Origin: Dasypus novemcinctus
Lineage: Eukaryota; Chordata; Mammalia; Cingulata; Dasypodidae
DNA length: 64,000 nucleotides
Reading direction: 5' to 3'
NCBI RefSeq assembly: GCF_030445035.2
Contig: NC_080694.1
Coordinates: 74,229,147-74,293,146, forward strand
In this document: in pieces, positions 43,901 through 55,308 of the stretch
Position numbering within the stretch: the first letter of the stretch is position 1
Layout: each line of letters opens with the position of its first letter
Translations under genes and position numbers: made by a program
The notes under the pieces: generated by a model
Seen by the model: only the letters and a program-made list of their open reading frames with translations
Databases searched by the model: none
What the model was told of the DNA's origin: nothing

Positions 43901-45330
43901 GTAGTCCCTTGTTAAATTCATTATAAAATGTACTTACCTACCATGAAAAAAGTCATGCAAAGCCATAGTAAAAACAAAATTTAAAAAAGTATGTCATGTG
44001 CAAGAACAAACTGAAATTGAGAGACGAAAGAGCTCAAGGGCAGACCCATATTTATAATGGAATTTAACAGGAAAAGATAGCCCGTAAGTCACCAGGGAAG
44101 GAACCAACTCTAGAAAATGGCGATGAGAAAACTGGCTTACAATCATAGAGAAAAATGAACCTGGATTCCTATCTAGAGCCATAAGTGAAGGGACACTCCA
44201 GATTTGGTTATGAAGGCAAAACTAGAAAGTTAATAGAAAACAACATAGACAATGAATTTGTCAGCTGGTTGTAGGGGAAGCTATCTTAAAGAAACCATGA
44301 GGGAACTGATGGATTTGATTGCATCTAAATCAAGTACTTCTGTTCAGGGACAACACTAAGGACAAAAATACAGAGAAAAGACAGATCAGGATGCTCTGGC
44401 AGTACCCAAAATCAATGAGAGACTAACATATAGAATGATAAAGGGAAAACCTACAAAGCACTAAGAGTACAACAGGACCCAAGAGAAATATTTGCAAGGT
44501 ATTTGAAGAGTCACTTCAGAGAAGAGGGAACAGAGAAGGCTAAAGAGCACTTGAATCTATGCTCAAACCCATTCGTGATTAGAGGAATGGAAATTACACA
44601 GCAATGGAATATTATGTGACACCCATCCAGTTAACAGTCCAACAGCTGGACATCCAGTGTGGAGGGAGCAGGTGGGTACTGGTAAGATGTCCCCGCTTTG
44701 CCCAGTGTGGAGGGATCTGGTGGGCACTGGTAAGGTGTCCCTGCTTTGCCCAGTGTGGAGGGGAGCATATGGGCACTAGTAATGTCCCTGGTGATGTCAA
44801 GCATGTGGGGAGCAGGTGGGTACTGGTAAGATGTCCCTGGTGATGTTCAGTGTGGAGGGGAGGGCACTGGTAAGATGTCCCTGGCACAGCCTTCCTAGAT
44901 CCCCCCCTGAATGTTCTTTCCTCTGGGACCAGGGGATCCTCCCGTAGGTCCTCAGGGGTGCTGCACAGCACAGCATTGCTTGGGGGAGCAGAAGTTAGTG
45001 TCATGTGAGGTCTGATAGTGGAAATGGATATGTAAATTGAGGCACACCCCACTACGAGTGCTGTGCAGCATCAGAAAGAGTGGACTGTAGGACACAAAAA
45101 TGGATTCATCTTACAATGGTGTTGCAAAGTGGGAAGGCAAGAAATAGAATGAGGCTATACTATATGACTATTTGTAAATTAGGTATACACTCAGTATGGC
45201 AGTATATATCTTACCAAACCATCTACAAACAAAAATACAAGAAAGACTTTAGAATGATTTTCTGTGAGGAAGAGGAGGAAAATACGGTGGGAGATGGTGA
45301 TAAAATGGAACAGGTAAGCTGAAAAAGAAA
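43901..45330 (+). mobile_element. Old L1 ORF2 end and 3' UTR fragments
   Basis: At 44000-44620 the plus strand is A-rich and reads as degraded L1 ORF2 C-terminal region (aag-rich, with TTTGCAAGGTATTTGAAGAG and similar). At 45020-45330 an old L1 3' part continues. The minisatellite at 44640-44890 separates the two. Confidence 0.55.
44640..44890 (+). repeat. Minisatellite, about 4-5 degenerate units
   Basis: Units of roughly 50-60 bp share AGCAGGTGGGTACTGGTAAG and GATGTCCC. Unit length varies by small deletions. Confidence 0.8.
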
Positions 45331-45827
45331 GGGATTTATGGACCAAAGACAAGGAAGTGCTATCAACTGAAGTGTGTGTTTGGTTAAGTAAATCCTTCCT
45401 ACCTGAGGTCAAAATTAGACAAAGTGTTTGAGGTTTGGCTGGTGGTGGTACTTCTCAGGGCAGTTTTGGGAGATGCTTTTGATTTTGGGATGTTTCCTTG
45501 TTCCCTCTCCAAACTCTGCAAATATCTCCGAGAGAGAAGATTCCCCTGGAGATTTACAGGTAGAGGATGGGAGCTGGAGAAGATGACTCTGAAAATGCTG
45601 TCTGGCCCTGAGATTCTGTTGATGCTTCAAGGTCAAGGGATAACTGAGAGGTCAATAAAGGCAAAGAAAAAACTGAAGCTGATAGAAGAGACCTGCTGTC
45701 ATCAGGAAGTTAGGGACTTCACACAGTTGCTTCTCAATGAAGGAGGCAGGCTGGGGGGAATTGTTTGTGTGAGCACAAACCCCAGGCCTCCCTGTACTCA
45801 CAAACAAAAAGCCTTCACCTTGCAACT

Positions 45828-46022
45828 TTTTAAAAGGAGGTATTGGGGATTGAACCCAGGACCTTGTACATGGGAAGCAGGTGCTCAACCACTGATCTAC
45901 AGCCACTCCCCAATGAGAGTGGGTTTTTCATGTTTGTTTTGTTTTGAGGAAGTACCAGGGATTGAACCCAGGACCTCGTACATGGGAAGCAGGTGTTCAA
46001 CCACTGAGCTATCTCGGCCCCC
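45828..46022 (-). mobile_element. Two tandem tRNA-like SINE heads
   Basis: The blocks at 45840-45905 and 45950-46020 each contain GGGATTGAACCCAGGACCT and GGGAAGCAGGTG. On the minus strand they read as a tRNA-like A box (TAGCTCAGTGGTTGAGCA-like) and B box. They belong to an old DAS-type subfamily and are not tRNA genes, because no cloverleaf 3' end is present. Confidence 0.7.
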
Positions 46023-46740
46023 TGCTACCTTTTCTGTCTACTCCCTTCTCTCTTCTCTGCCTTCAACTTTCTCCAAGGAGTCATTCTTTCTCATTGTGCT
46101 CTGGTCCTCACCTCTCCTTCATGCCTAAGCCTTGTTTCTCATCAGTCTTTTGAAACCCCTTTTTCCAAGGTCATCTGTGATCTCTAGTACTGAAATCTGG
46201 TGGCGCCTTCTTCTCAGGTCTCCTTTTCTTTGGTGGAAATCTCCCCTTGGACTCCCCCACATCCTGCTCCCCTACCTTGTCCTCCCACAGCTGCCCCTCT
46301 GCATCTTCACTTTTCCAGTTGGTGGGAGCCTTTCCAGGGCTGTTTCCTTAACCCTCTTTTACTTCACATGTGTCCTTAGTTTTCCACCCTGGTGGCCTCA
46401 GAATTTACCATAATTCCTTTCTAGCAGCCAATCCTGCATTTCAGCTGAGAGTTACGGAGCTCCTCCTGCCCTATGGGCAGCTCAAGATCAATATGAGGAA
46501 ATAAAGGCTACCCCCTCCCCTCTTCTGCAGCCCCCTCCTCTTCTCCGTGTTTCTGTTCCTGGACCCACCATCCCGCCTGCCATCCAGCTTGAGTGCTTGG
46601 CTTATTTCATCTTTTATCGTCCTCTCTTCTCTTCAAAATGGCTCCTTTGTTAAACCCTAACCCAGCCTCCAAGGCTGCTGGCGACCTAACCCTAAGGTAC
46701 ATCCCAGTGCTCTCTCCCCACCTTGCCCTCACTCTCAGGC
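46023..46740. other. No gene; possible ancient LINE piece
   Basis: The part at 46130-46350 (CCAAGGTCATCTGTGATCTC and following) resembles an old CR1/L2-type LINE fragment. The rest is unique. Confidence 0.35.
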
Positions 46741-46744
46741 TACA

Positions 46745-46978
46745 TAGGCTGCTTGGAGTTTCCTGAGCACACCCACACAGGGCTGCTTGCTGTGTCCCCA
46801 GCACACCCACGTGGGCTGCTTGCTGTGTCCCCAGCACACCCATGCATGCTGCTTGCTGTTTCCTGAGCACACCCACACAGGGCTGCTTGCTGTTTCCTGA
46901 GCACACCCACGCGGGCTGCTTGCTATGTCCCCAGCACACCCACGCAGGCTGCTTGCTGTTTCCTGAGCACACCACGTG
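46745..46978 (+). repeat. Minisatellite, about 7 units of 31-35 bp
   Basis: Units share GGCTGCTTGCTGT, then TTCCTGAGCACACCCAC or GTCCCCAGCACACCCAC. The two unit types alternate in an irregular order. Long frames through it are artefacts of the repeat. Confidence 0.9.
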
Positions 46979-47149
46979 GCCACACGGCCTCGCTGCTCCT
47001 TAGCTTCCCACTGCAAGAAAGGCCTCTGTCTATTCCTGCCTGTCAAAACCAGAGCTAGTGCAAAACCCTGTGCAAAAAGCCACATTCCCAGCTTCTGAGG
47101 TAGTTTAAATTTTAATAAAGTGTGTACATTCAACTAAAGATGCTGAATA

Positions 47150-48240
47150 AATGAGAAGAGAAAATCAAGGTAAATGCAACAGACAAGCAAAGATAACCCA
47201 GATGTAGCATTTATAATATTCAGGTGAACAGGGAAAAGTCCTCTGCTTCTAAAAAGCTCATTTTCAACCCATTTTTATTGAAATAATGTTTTGTGGGGGC
47301 ATATAGTATAAATAAAGTACACATTAGAATTAAAAAGGTAAATTCTATACTCTTTTTCTGTCAAAACTATTCCTTAGGGGAAAAAACAAAACAAAATGAA
47401 ATACAGGTAATAATCCAAGACTTTTTGTCTTAACTAATACTTTTAAAACCTCATGATCCTGTCAGACATCAGAGAACATGTGATTTCACAGTAAAAAAAT
47501 GATATAAAATGGCTTTAAGTAGTCATAAAAGACATTGAGGGTCATCTGCAAAGAGCTTACTACAGATGTATAAAAGATGAACCAAGAGAGGGCTGGCTGA
47601 CAGGGCTATGCCGCTGACCTGCTCACTAGAAATCGCTACTCTTATGGGCATTTCACCTCATTAAAAATGTAGATAAATAACGAAAATAAAAGAAAACTTG
47701 GTCGACTGACAAAAAAAGATAACTTGTCCTGCTATAGTCACACACACACAAAAAAAAAAATTTCCAAAAGCAAGCTCCTTATAGAACAAATAGTTTCCCA
47801 AACCCAGAAAAGAATAAATGTCATCATTTATATTTTATGAGGAAAAAATGGTGCTGATCAGTAAACCTGACAATATCCACATGGTTGCGCATCCTGAAAG
47901 TGTCAGGAAATTAGCTGAAAGGATGAATGAGTAACTGTATAAGCTCAGCAAAGACTTCCCTTTCAAATCACAAGGACCAAATACCAAAAAACCAACCTTA
48001 TAAAATAGACAGCTATCCTCCATAGAGGCTTACAGACGACTTCAGAACTGGTTCAGAAACATAAAGGAAAATGCTTAATGATTGATCCTGCTACTGGTGG
48101 AATTGACTAAACAAGCCCGCAAGATCATGATTCTTAAGGAATCGACAAATTTAAGGCAATACCAACTGAAACCTATAAAACTTATAAAAACTGCGTAGGA
48201 ACATTCCTCTGAAAGGAGAGTTGGCGAGACCGTCAGGTTA
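47150..48240 (+). repeat. Old L1-derived and AT-rich sequence
   Basis: A-rich plus strand with degraded L1 ORF2 style text, especially 47820-48230. No open frame of note. It ends sharply at the CpG island. Confidence 0.45.
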
Positions 48241-48282
48241 TAAAAAATTACTAAACCGCAAAGATGCTGCTAAATTTAGCAA

Positions 48283-48900
48283 GCCCAGGGCGGAGGGAGG
48301 GGCGCGCACCCACAGCCCCCGCGCGGCCCCCGCAGCCCCGCCCCGCCCCGCGCCGAGCTCGCGCGTGCGGCCTCCTCTCCCCGCGCCGCCCCCGCCCCTC
48401 CGCGCCGGGCGTTCCCGGGGATCAGGGAGGTGCGGGCGCGGGTCCCGGCGAGAGGGTGGGTGGGCGGCGGCAGTCCCGGGGCTGCCGGGGAGAATCTCGC
48501 GGAGGGCCCGGAGCGGAGCTTCGCGGGACGCACCGACCCCGCGCGGGGCTCGCGGTGAGTGGGGGCGCGCGGCGGGGAACGCGGGGCCACAGCCTCGCCC
48601 ACCGCCGGGGCCAGGCGGCGGGGCTCGCGGGGCTCACGGGGCTGCGCCGCCCCCGGCCTGGACCCCGACCCCCGCGCGCCCCCGGCGCGACCCCCGCGCG
48701 ACGTCCCGCGCCCTCCCCGGCCCAGCCCCTCCTCGCTGACAGCAGAAGCCCGCGGGGCCGGGGTGCGGAGCGGGGCGCTCGACGGTCCCGGGCGGGCAGC
48801 AGAGCCGGGTTCCTCCCTCCCGTCTCCTCCACTCCCCTCCCCCATTTTTCCCCTGAATAAACCGGTTTGGCCACTTGTACTTGGGCGGCGCGCTCACCCC
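48283..48900 (+). promoter_or_regulatory. CpG island with consensus splice donor
   Basis: About 620 bp of very high GC and CpG content, bordered on both sides by AT-rich sequence. GC-box-like CCCCGCCCC motifs sit near 48330. A perfect donor GTGAGT occurs at 48555-48560 after CGCG, so a transcript from a first exon ending at 48554 (plus) is plausible. Which gene it would serve is unclear: TRIM31 or RNF39 lie in this direction in human, but nothing here identifies either. The several long frames are due to composition. Confidence 0.6.
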
Positions 48901-49198
48901 TCCTCCAGCCCTTTAGTGCTCAGGCGCACTCCCTGCTCGTTTTCTCCGTAAATGTATCTTTGGGTAACTGTGAAATAAACACTTCCAAATTCCCACTGCA
49001 TTCCCGGTTTTGACACTAGAGCCGTTTCCGTGTCTACTTCAAAAAAGGGGAAATGTAATTAGTTCATTCCAGGAACAATGTGTCAGGCTCCCGGTTAACT
49101 GTTAAATCATAATCCCTGACATGTTTTGTTTTGTTTTGTTTTTTTTCCATTTGAGATGATCACTTTTAACATTTTATATTGTGGTAACATATACAACA
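48901..49198. other. No gene recognised
   Basis: Flank of the CpG island and a short AT-rich stretch with (TTTTG)n. Confidence 0.4.
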
Positions 49199-49692
49199 CC
49201 ATCCCAGGGTCCACAGGTGGAGGAATAAAATATGGACTAGAGAGGACTTACTGGTATTCTACTATAGAACTATTGTGACTCTAGCAATGGAAGAAAGTGT
49301 GTCATTGATGTGGGGACAGTGGCCGCGGTAGTTGCTGAGGGCAGGGAGAGGGAAGAAGAGATGTGATGTGGGACATTTTCTGGACTTGGAGTTGTCCTAA
49401 ATGATATTGCAGGATCAGATGCTGAACATTATTTATCCTGTCATAACCCACGAACGTATTTGGGGAGAGTGTAAACTACAATGTAAACTCTTATCCATGC
49501 AGTGCAGCAGTGTTCCAAAATGTATTCCCCAAATGTAATAAATGTGCCACGATGATGAAAGAGGTTGTTGATGTGGGAGGAGAGGGGTGGTGTGTGGGGT
49601 ATGTGGAAACCTCTTATATTTTTTAATGTAACATTATTTGGATGATCTATATATCTTTTTTTAAAAAAGATAATTAAAAATAAATTTTAAAA
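49199..49692 (+). mobile_element. L1 3' end (xenarthran type)
   Basis: Shares CATCCCAGGGTCCACAGG, the ACTCTAGCAATGGAAGAA block and the end GATCTATATATCTTTTTTTA with the copy at 29960-30930. It is 5' truncated. Confidence 0.8.
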
Positions 49693-49860
49693 TTCCCATT
49701 TCAGCTACTTTCAATACAATTCAGTGGTCTTAGTTACATGTGCAAAGTTGTGCTGCCATCACCACCACCCACTACCAACTTACCCCACACCTGAAACAGA
49801 AACTCTGTACCCACTAAGCAGTAACTAGGTGTTATTTTTTAGAGAAGTTGTAGATTTACA
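49693..49860 (+). repeat. L1 3' fragment pieces
   Basis: TTGTGCTGCCATCACCACCA and GAAACAGAAACTCTGTACCC are typical of an older mammalian L1 tail. Confidence 0.5.
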
Positions 49861-51350
49861 TGAGAATCCCGTGGGGAGCTTTTTACAGGTTTGACAAAAT
49901 GAGTAACAGCCTGTATCCGCCATTGCAGTGTCCTGCAGGACAAGGGCAGTGCCCCCAAATGGCCCGTTACCCCTCTTCTTCCCTCCGGGGTCCCCTGCCC
50001 GCATGTCAGTGGTGCACGTTCTTCCATTACTGGATGACTAAGTCTACTCTGTCCACAGCTGGGGTGTTCTAAGAGCGCCCAAGCCCGTTCCCCCACCCAA
50101 CATCTCCTCCATCCCTCTGGTTATGACTTAAACTCCTGGTGGCTGTGTGGTCGGGTTGCGACAAGGCTCCTTCCTCTGTGCTGAGTGCTGGATGACTCCG
50201 GGGAGCCCTTAGGGGCAGGAGGGCCTGGTCCATGGTCCACACTGGACAGAGGCCCAGGCACAAGACAGGGCCAACGGCTTCCCAAGTGCGGCGTCCAGAA
50301 GGCCGGCTCCAGGACGGGACCAGCTGCTGCGTTCAGGCCCGCCTGAAGGCCTGGGACTTGCCACTGTTGGAGCGTCGCCAGCGTGGCCACTCGGCCACAG
50401 GTTTGCGTGGCTGCGTTGCTCTGTAGAGCTCCAGGAGGCCAGCCTTGCGGGAAAGGGCCCTGCAGGAATGCGCTGCAGCAGCCCCGGGGCCCTGCGTCCC
50501 GCCTGCTGCCCGTCAGCACAGCCTCGCCCAGGATCCTAAGGCCTGGCCGCCCATCACAACTGTGGCCGTCTCCAGACCACCTGCCTGTGCCCTGAGTTCT
50601 GGCCTCCCCAGGCTTTAGGTGCCTCCCCAGGAGTGCCGCCTGTTTCAGAGGAAGGAAACTCACTTTACGGGGCTCCCGCAGGGCCAGGCTGAGCACTGGG
50701 GCAGCAGGAGAGCCTGGGTGGCCCAGCTCACGCCTGGGGCTGCAGAGGTCACGTCGTGGAACTGGCCCTCTAGGGCCCCTTTCTCTGCGGCCCCCAGGGG
50801 CCCGAGGCCGCAGGGGGGCCTGTCCTGGGGACAGAGCGCGGAGGGAGCGGCAGGGCCGGGCGCTGCTCTGGAGCTGGGCAGGGTCCTCGCGGCCTCACAG
50901 CGGCGTCTTCCTGGCCCGCGTTGGCCGCGCACCGCGATTCCCGCAGCCAAGGACCGCGTCCACTCCTGAGGTCACTTAGTGTCGCTCGCCGGGCTGTGGG
51001 CTGCGCGCATGAGGTGCTTCTCGTCAGCGCCCTGTCGGGGCAGGGCGGACGGAGTGAGGAAACGCGCAGTGCAGGGGCGGCCCCGGTTCTGCTGGTGGAG
51101 GCGCCAGGACCCTGGAGAGCTCCTGGTCTGCGGGATCGCAGGCGGCTCCGCCTTAGGCGAGGACAGAAGACCCTGTGCTGGAGCGAGGCGAGACCCCTGA
51201 CCCAGGAAACTCCCAGCCTCAGGGAATTCAGGATTCTCATTCGGGTGAGGAAGAGGGAGGAACGACCTGAAACGCAGGGATAATCGAGAAGAAAGATTGT
51301 GAGAACTGTTGATAAGCCGACATGCTGGAGATAAAGGTCAGCAGTCACGG
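49861..51350. other. GC-rich segment without an assigned gene
   Basis: CpG is moderately enriched at 50740-51180. I read both strands for TRIM, RING and zinc-finger motifs and found none. Open frames up to 192 codons exist on the minus strand without any recognised domain. Confidence 0.4.
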
Positions 51351-51352
51351 GA

Positions 51353-51450
51353 GGCCTCTTCTATTTTTTAATGGAACATTTTGTGTGATCTATGTATCTT
51401 TAAAAAGAAGATAATAGAAAAAGAAAATTTAAAATGCACATTTAAAAAAA
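51353..51450 (+). repeat. Short L1 3' terminal fragment
   Basis: CCTCTTCTATTTTTTAATGG and GATCTATGTATCTTTAAAAA are the last bases of the xenarthran L1 3' UTR. Confidence 0.65.
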
Positions 51451-52000
51451 TGACTCACTTGTGGTAAGGACTGACCTACCTACAATAATAATCCAAAAAA
51501 TAAAACCATCATTGTGACATCAACAAATACTGGAGGAGTGAACTACCATTGTTATCACTTCCTTAAAGCCAAAAACTTAAGCACAAATCAGAATTAGGAG
51601 AAACTTCAGAATGTTCACATTTATATGCATTTTTGACTGAAGTTGCAAAGATTCCACATATAACAAAAGCAGAACTCTGAAGCAAGATTAATATTAAAAA
51701 TATTTGGTCCTTCTGACAAACTTACTCTACAGAAGCAGGAAAAATGGAGTGAATAGTAACAGCAGGATGTTTCCAGGAGAGAAAGCAATCACTTCCTTTA
51801 TCATAAAACAAAGGTCAATGAGTCAACATTTTAATAACACTGACCAAGTTATTTTCTATTCAAGAAATTGCTTTTCATATTGTATCTTTGCATATATTTG
51901 TATTAAACTTATATGTAAAAAAACCACTCAGAATTCTCATCTTAAGTATAAACCATAACTTATCAAAGTGTTGTCCCAATACTACACAACAATGCTACCA
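51451..52000. other. AT-rich, no gene recognised
   Basis: Unique or very old repeat sequence. Confidence 0.4.
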
Positions 52001-53131
52001 TTTACATTTATGTGCCTCATCTGAAAGGCTTATCTTACAAACAGGAGTTTTGCCCTGTTTCTCCAGAATAAATGTTCCTGTGTCTAAAACTTTAAATGAT
52101 TATCAAAAGGAACAGATTCAAATAATTCATGCTGTGCTTTTTCCATCATCGTACTTCGATAAAATCTTCTCCAAATCTCCCACTATTGTTTTTTTCCTTT
52201 CAGGCTATAGCACCCCCTTTAGAATGTCTTGGAAAGCTGGTCTTTTGGTAACATATTGTATCAGTTTTTGTTCGTGAAGACTTTCAACTCGCCCTCATTT
52301 TTGGAGGACAACTTTGCCAGATACAGAATTTTTGGCTGGCAGGTTTTTTCTTTCAGTACTTTAAATACTTCATACCACTTTCTTCTCTCCTCCGTGGTTT
52401 CTGATGAGAGGTTTGCACTTAATCTTATTGAGGTTCCCTTGTATGTGGTGCTTTTGGGGAGGGGGAGGGTTAACTTTGTTTTCAAAGAGGTTTCAGATTA
52501 TAGAAAAGTTACATAAAATATATAGGGGATTTGCATGTGATGCTTTTCCTTTGCTGCTCTCAGAATCCTCTGTTTATCTCTGGTATTTGTCATTCTGAAG
52601 AGTACCTGTCTTGGGGGTTGATCTATTGAGATTTATTCTATTTGGGTTGCACTGTCCTTCTTGGTTATTGATATTTATGTCCTTCATAAGGATTGGGCAC
52701 TTCTCAGTCATTATTTCCTGAAATATTCTTTATGCCCCTTTTTCGTTCTCTTCTCCTTCTGGGACACCAATAATGCACATATTTGTGTGTTTTGCTTTGT
52801 CATTCAATTCCCTGAGACTCCATTCCATTTTTTTCCATTCTCTTTTCTTTCTGTTTTCCTGTCATTTCTAGTTCGGAAGTTCTGTCCTCAAAATCACTAA
52901 TTTTGTTTTCAGCAATTCACATTTGCTCTTGTATGCCTCTAATGTATTTTCAATCTCATCTGTCATGTCTTTCATTCCCATAAGGTTTGTTACTTTTCTT
53001 TGCAGACTTTCAAATTGTTCTTTATGCTCTCCCAGTGTCTTCTTAATATCCTTATTTCTTTAGTCATATTTTCTTTAAATTCTTTGAAGTGATTTAGGAG
53101 AACTGTGTGATTGTCACTGATTAATTGTCTT
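52001..53131 (-). mobile_element. Old L1 fragment, minus strand
   Basis: The text TTTGCCAGATACAGAATTTT through GAAATATTCTTTATGCCCCT and CTCCTTCTGGGACACCAATA is a well-known part of older mammalian L1s in reverse orientation. A short xenarthran L1 tail piece seems to be inserted near 52450-52540. Confidence 0.65.
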
Positions 53132-53145
53132 AAATTCAGTGTCTC

Positions 53146-53501
53146 ATGGGGAAACGGACTTTGGCCCAGTGGTTAGGGCGTCCGTCTACCATATGGGAGG
53201 TCCGCGGTTCAAACCCCGGCGCTGCGCAAGGAGTGCCTTGCCACGCAAGGGTGTCCCCCGCATCGGGGAGCCCCACGCGCGGTGAGGAAAGCCGCCCAGT
53301 GTGAAAAGAAAGTGCAGCCTGCCCAGGAATGGCGCCGCCCACACTTCCCCTGCCGCTCACGACAACAGAAGCGCTCACGACAACAGAAGCGGACGAAGAA
53401 ACAAGACGCAGCAAATAGACACCAAGAACAGACAACCAGGGGAGGGGGGGAAATTAAAATAAATAAATAAATCTTTAAAAAAATATAAAAAATAAATAAG
53501 T
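53146..53501 (+). mobile_element. DAS-type SINE
   Basis: A box CTTTGGCCCAGTGG and B box GGTTCAAACCCC are intact, with the usual body and an A-rich tail. The 14-bp duplication AAATTCAGTGTCTC at 53132-53145 and 53502-53515 is perfect. The central part is about 40 bp shorter than in the copy at 1736. Confidence 0.9.
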
Positions 53502-53515
53502 AAATTCAGTGTCTC

Positions 53516-54366
53516 TTTAGGATATTTGGTTTCTTCTCTCTGGCCATCTCTTCCTGTTTCCTAGCATAACTTGTAATTTTTTGCTGATGTCTAAGCATCT
53601 GAATATGTTGGTGTATTTACTCTGATGGCTAATTTCTCTCTCTTGCCTATTTTTCCCCCACAGCTCTTTTTTTTTTAATTTAATCTTTTAATTTTTTATT
53701 ATCTTTTTAAAAAGATACATAGATCACACAAGACCACAGCTCTTCTTTGATATTTGGTTCAACTTATTCTCGGTTTTTAAATTTCCCAGCTTAAGTTTTG
53801 AAGATTGGGCCAGGGACTCACTTGTGGGGTGCAGATTTTTCTCCCAGGGTTTGGATACAGAGAGCGCAGTTTTTGTCCATATAATTTCCAGATGGGCCAG
53901 CAGGTGGCATTAGTCAGCGCACCTTTCCACTGTGGTGTTTTAGTCCCTGGTTTCCTGTGCTCCTGTGTTGAATCTCTAGATTCAAAGCAGGCTCTGCTGG
54001 CCAAATTCACTGAAGGAAAGCACCCGACCTCTTGTCCCTTTTCCCTTGAAACAGCTAAGAGGGAGGAAGATGTCTGTTCCTCTCTCAGTCAACTACAATG
54101 AGACAGGGGCTTTGCCCTCTTAATATCTGGGAGTGGAGGGGAGCCCTTCCCAGCTGCCTCTGGGGCTCAGTAGCTCATGTTTGTCTTTTCCACTTCTTTG
54201 TCTCTGTTCCTCACCATCCTAGGAGTTGTGGAGCACTGTCCTCATCTGCTGACCCCCAAAGCAGGTCGCCCAGAAAGCTTTTCGTTCTTTCTCCATTGTT
54301 TCTGTGAGAGCACTCAGGCCTGCCTGTTAGTCCATCACTATCTTCCGATAATGCTTCTGGTGGCAG
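53516..54366 (-). repeat. L1 remainder and unique flank of provirus D
   Basis: L1-type sequence continues to about 54000, with a short L1 tail at about 53680-53740. From 54100 to 54366 it is unique. Confidence 0.5.
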
Positions 54367-55294
54367 TGTCAGGCCTCAAGGCAGGGCCTTTATGAATAAC
54401 CAGAGATGGCATGAAGAAAACTTCAACATGAGAGTTAGGAAAATGCACATTTATTGTGTCTGCAGAGCTAAGGAGCCAAGGCCAGTCTGAAGTGACTCAG
54501 ACCCGACTCCCTGTGCTGCAGTTTCACTCTTGTTTAAATACCCAAGTTACTACTTAGCATTTGCTTTTATTATGCATTAGTTTTTATTCATACAAATGAA
54601 CACACATAGCTGGTTATTTAATTGTAACATTAGTATGTCCAGAAAATTATGCTTGCACATACATTGCATGATCAAGAAAAGGGTGGGCCCATGTGCAGTG
54701 CTGATGTGTGCAAGGAGTGCCATGCCAGGCAGGGGTGCCCCCCATGTAGGGGAACCCCACACACAAGGAGTGTGCCCAGTAAGGAGAGCGACCCAGCACA
54801 AAAGTATGTTCAGCCTGCCCAGGGATGACCCTGGACACATGGAAAACTGATGCAGCAAGATGATGCAACAAAAAGAGACACAGATTCTCTTGCCACTGAC
54901 AACAACAGAAGCGGACAAAGAAGAACATGCAGCAAAAGGACACAGAGAACAGACAACTGGGGGCGAAGGGGAGAGAAATAAATAAAATAAATCTTAAAAA
55001 AAAGAGAAAAGGGTGGATAACTACACACCTGGGTGGGAATTTTACTATGTTAATTAAGCAAGTTGAAGGGAGGACTGCAAGGGGCTGTTTCTGTGCAGGG
55101 CCAGCTAACTGGTTGAAGTTGGTTTTCATACTTCATTGCTTCAACAGGATGTTTTTGACCACTAAAAGCAGAATTTGGCACAAAGGGAGGGTTGCATCTC
55201 ATTACCTTCTGATTTACATACAATTATTTTCTTTGTATCCTAGCAACAGTGAGAGAAACAAGTTACTTTCAGGAATTCAGTCATCCTACATCCA
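54367..55294 (-). repeat. Provirus D 3' LTR, split by a SINE
   Basis: It is about 600 bp without the SINE and aligns with 61190-61787. On the minus strand it starts TGGATGTAGG and ends GGCCTGACA. A purine-rich tract (AAGGAGGGAATTAA) precedes it on the minus strand at about 55295-55308. Confidence 0.85.
54687..55004 (+). mobile_element. 5'-truncated DAS-type SINE in the provirus D 3' LTR
   Basis: It lacks the tRNA-like head and starts inside the body. The tail is (AAAT)n/A-rich. AGAAAAGGGTGG at 54675-54686 and 55005-55016 is a perfect 12-bp target duplication. The SINE entered after the provirus. Confidence 0.9.
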
Positions 55295-55308
55295 TTAATT
55301 CCCTCCTT

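Noticed and set aside
45828..46022. Two tRNA genes on the minus strand
   Set aside because: Only the tRNA-like SINE heads with A and B boxes are present; the full cloverleaf is missing.
46607..47133. Repetitive Cys/Trp-rich minus frames
   Set aside because: Produced by the minisatellite at 46745-46978.
48221..48951. Several frames of 130-198 codons in the CpG island
   Set aside because: Arg/Pro/Ala/Gly-rich chance frames on both strands.
49861..51350. TRIM31 or RNF39 exons expected by synteny
   Set aside because: I searched both strands for RING cysteine patterns and found none, so I did not assign either gene.
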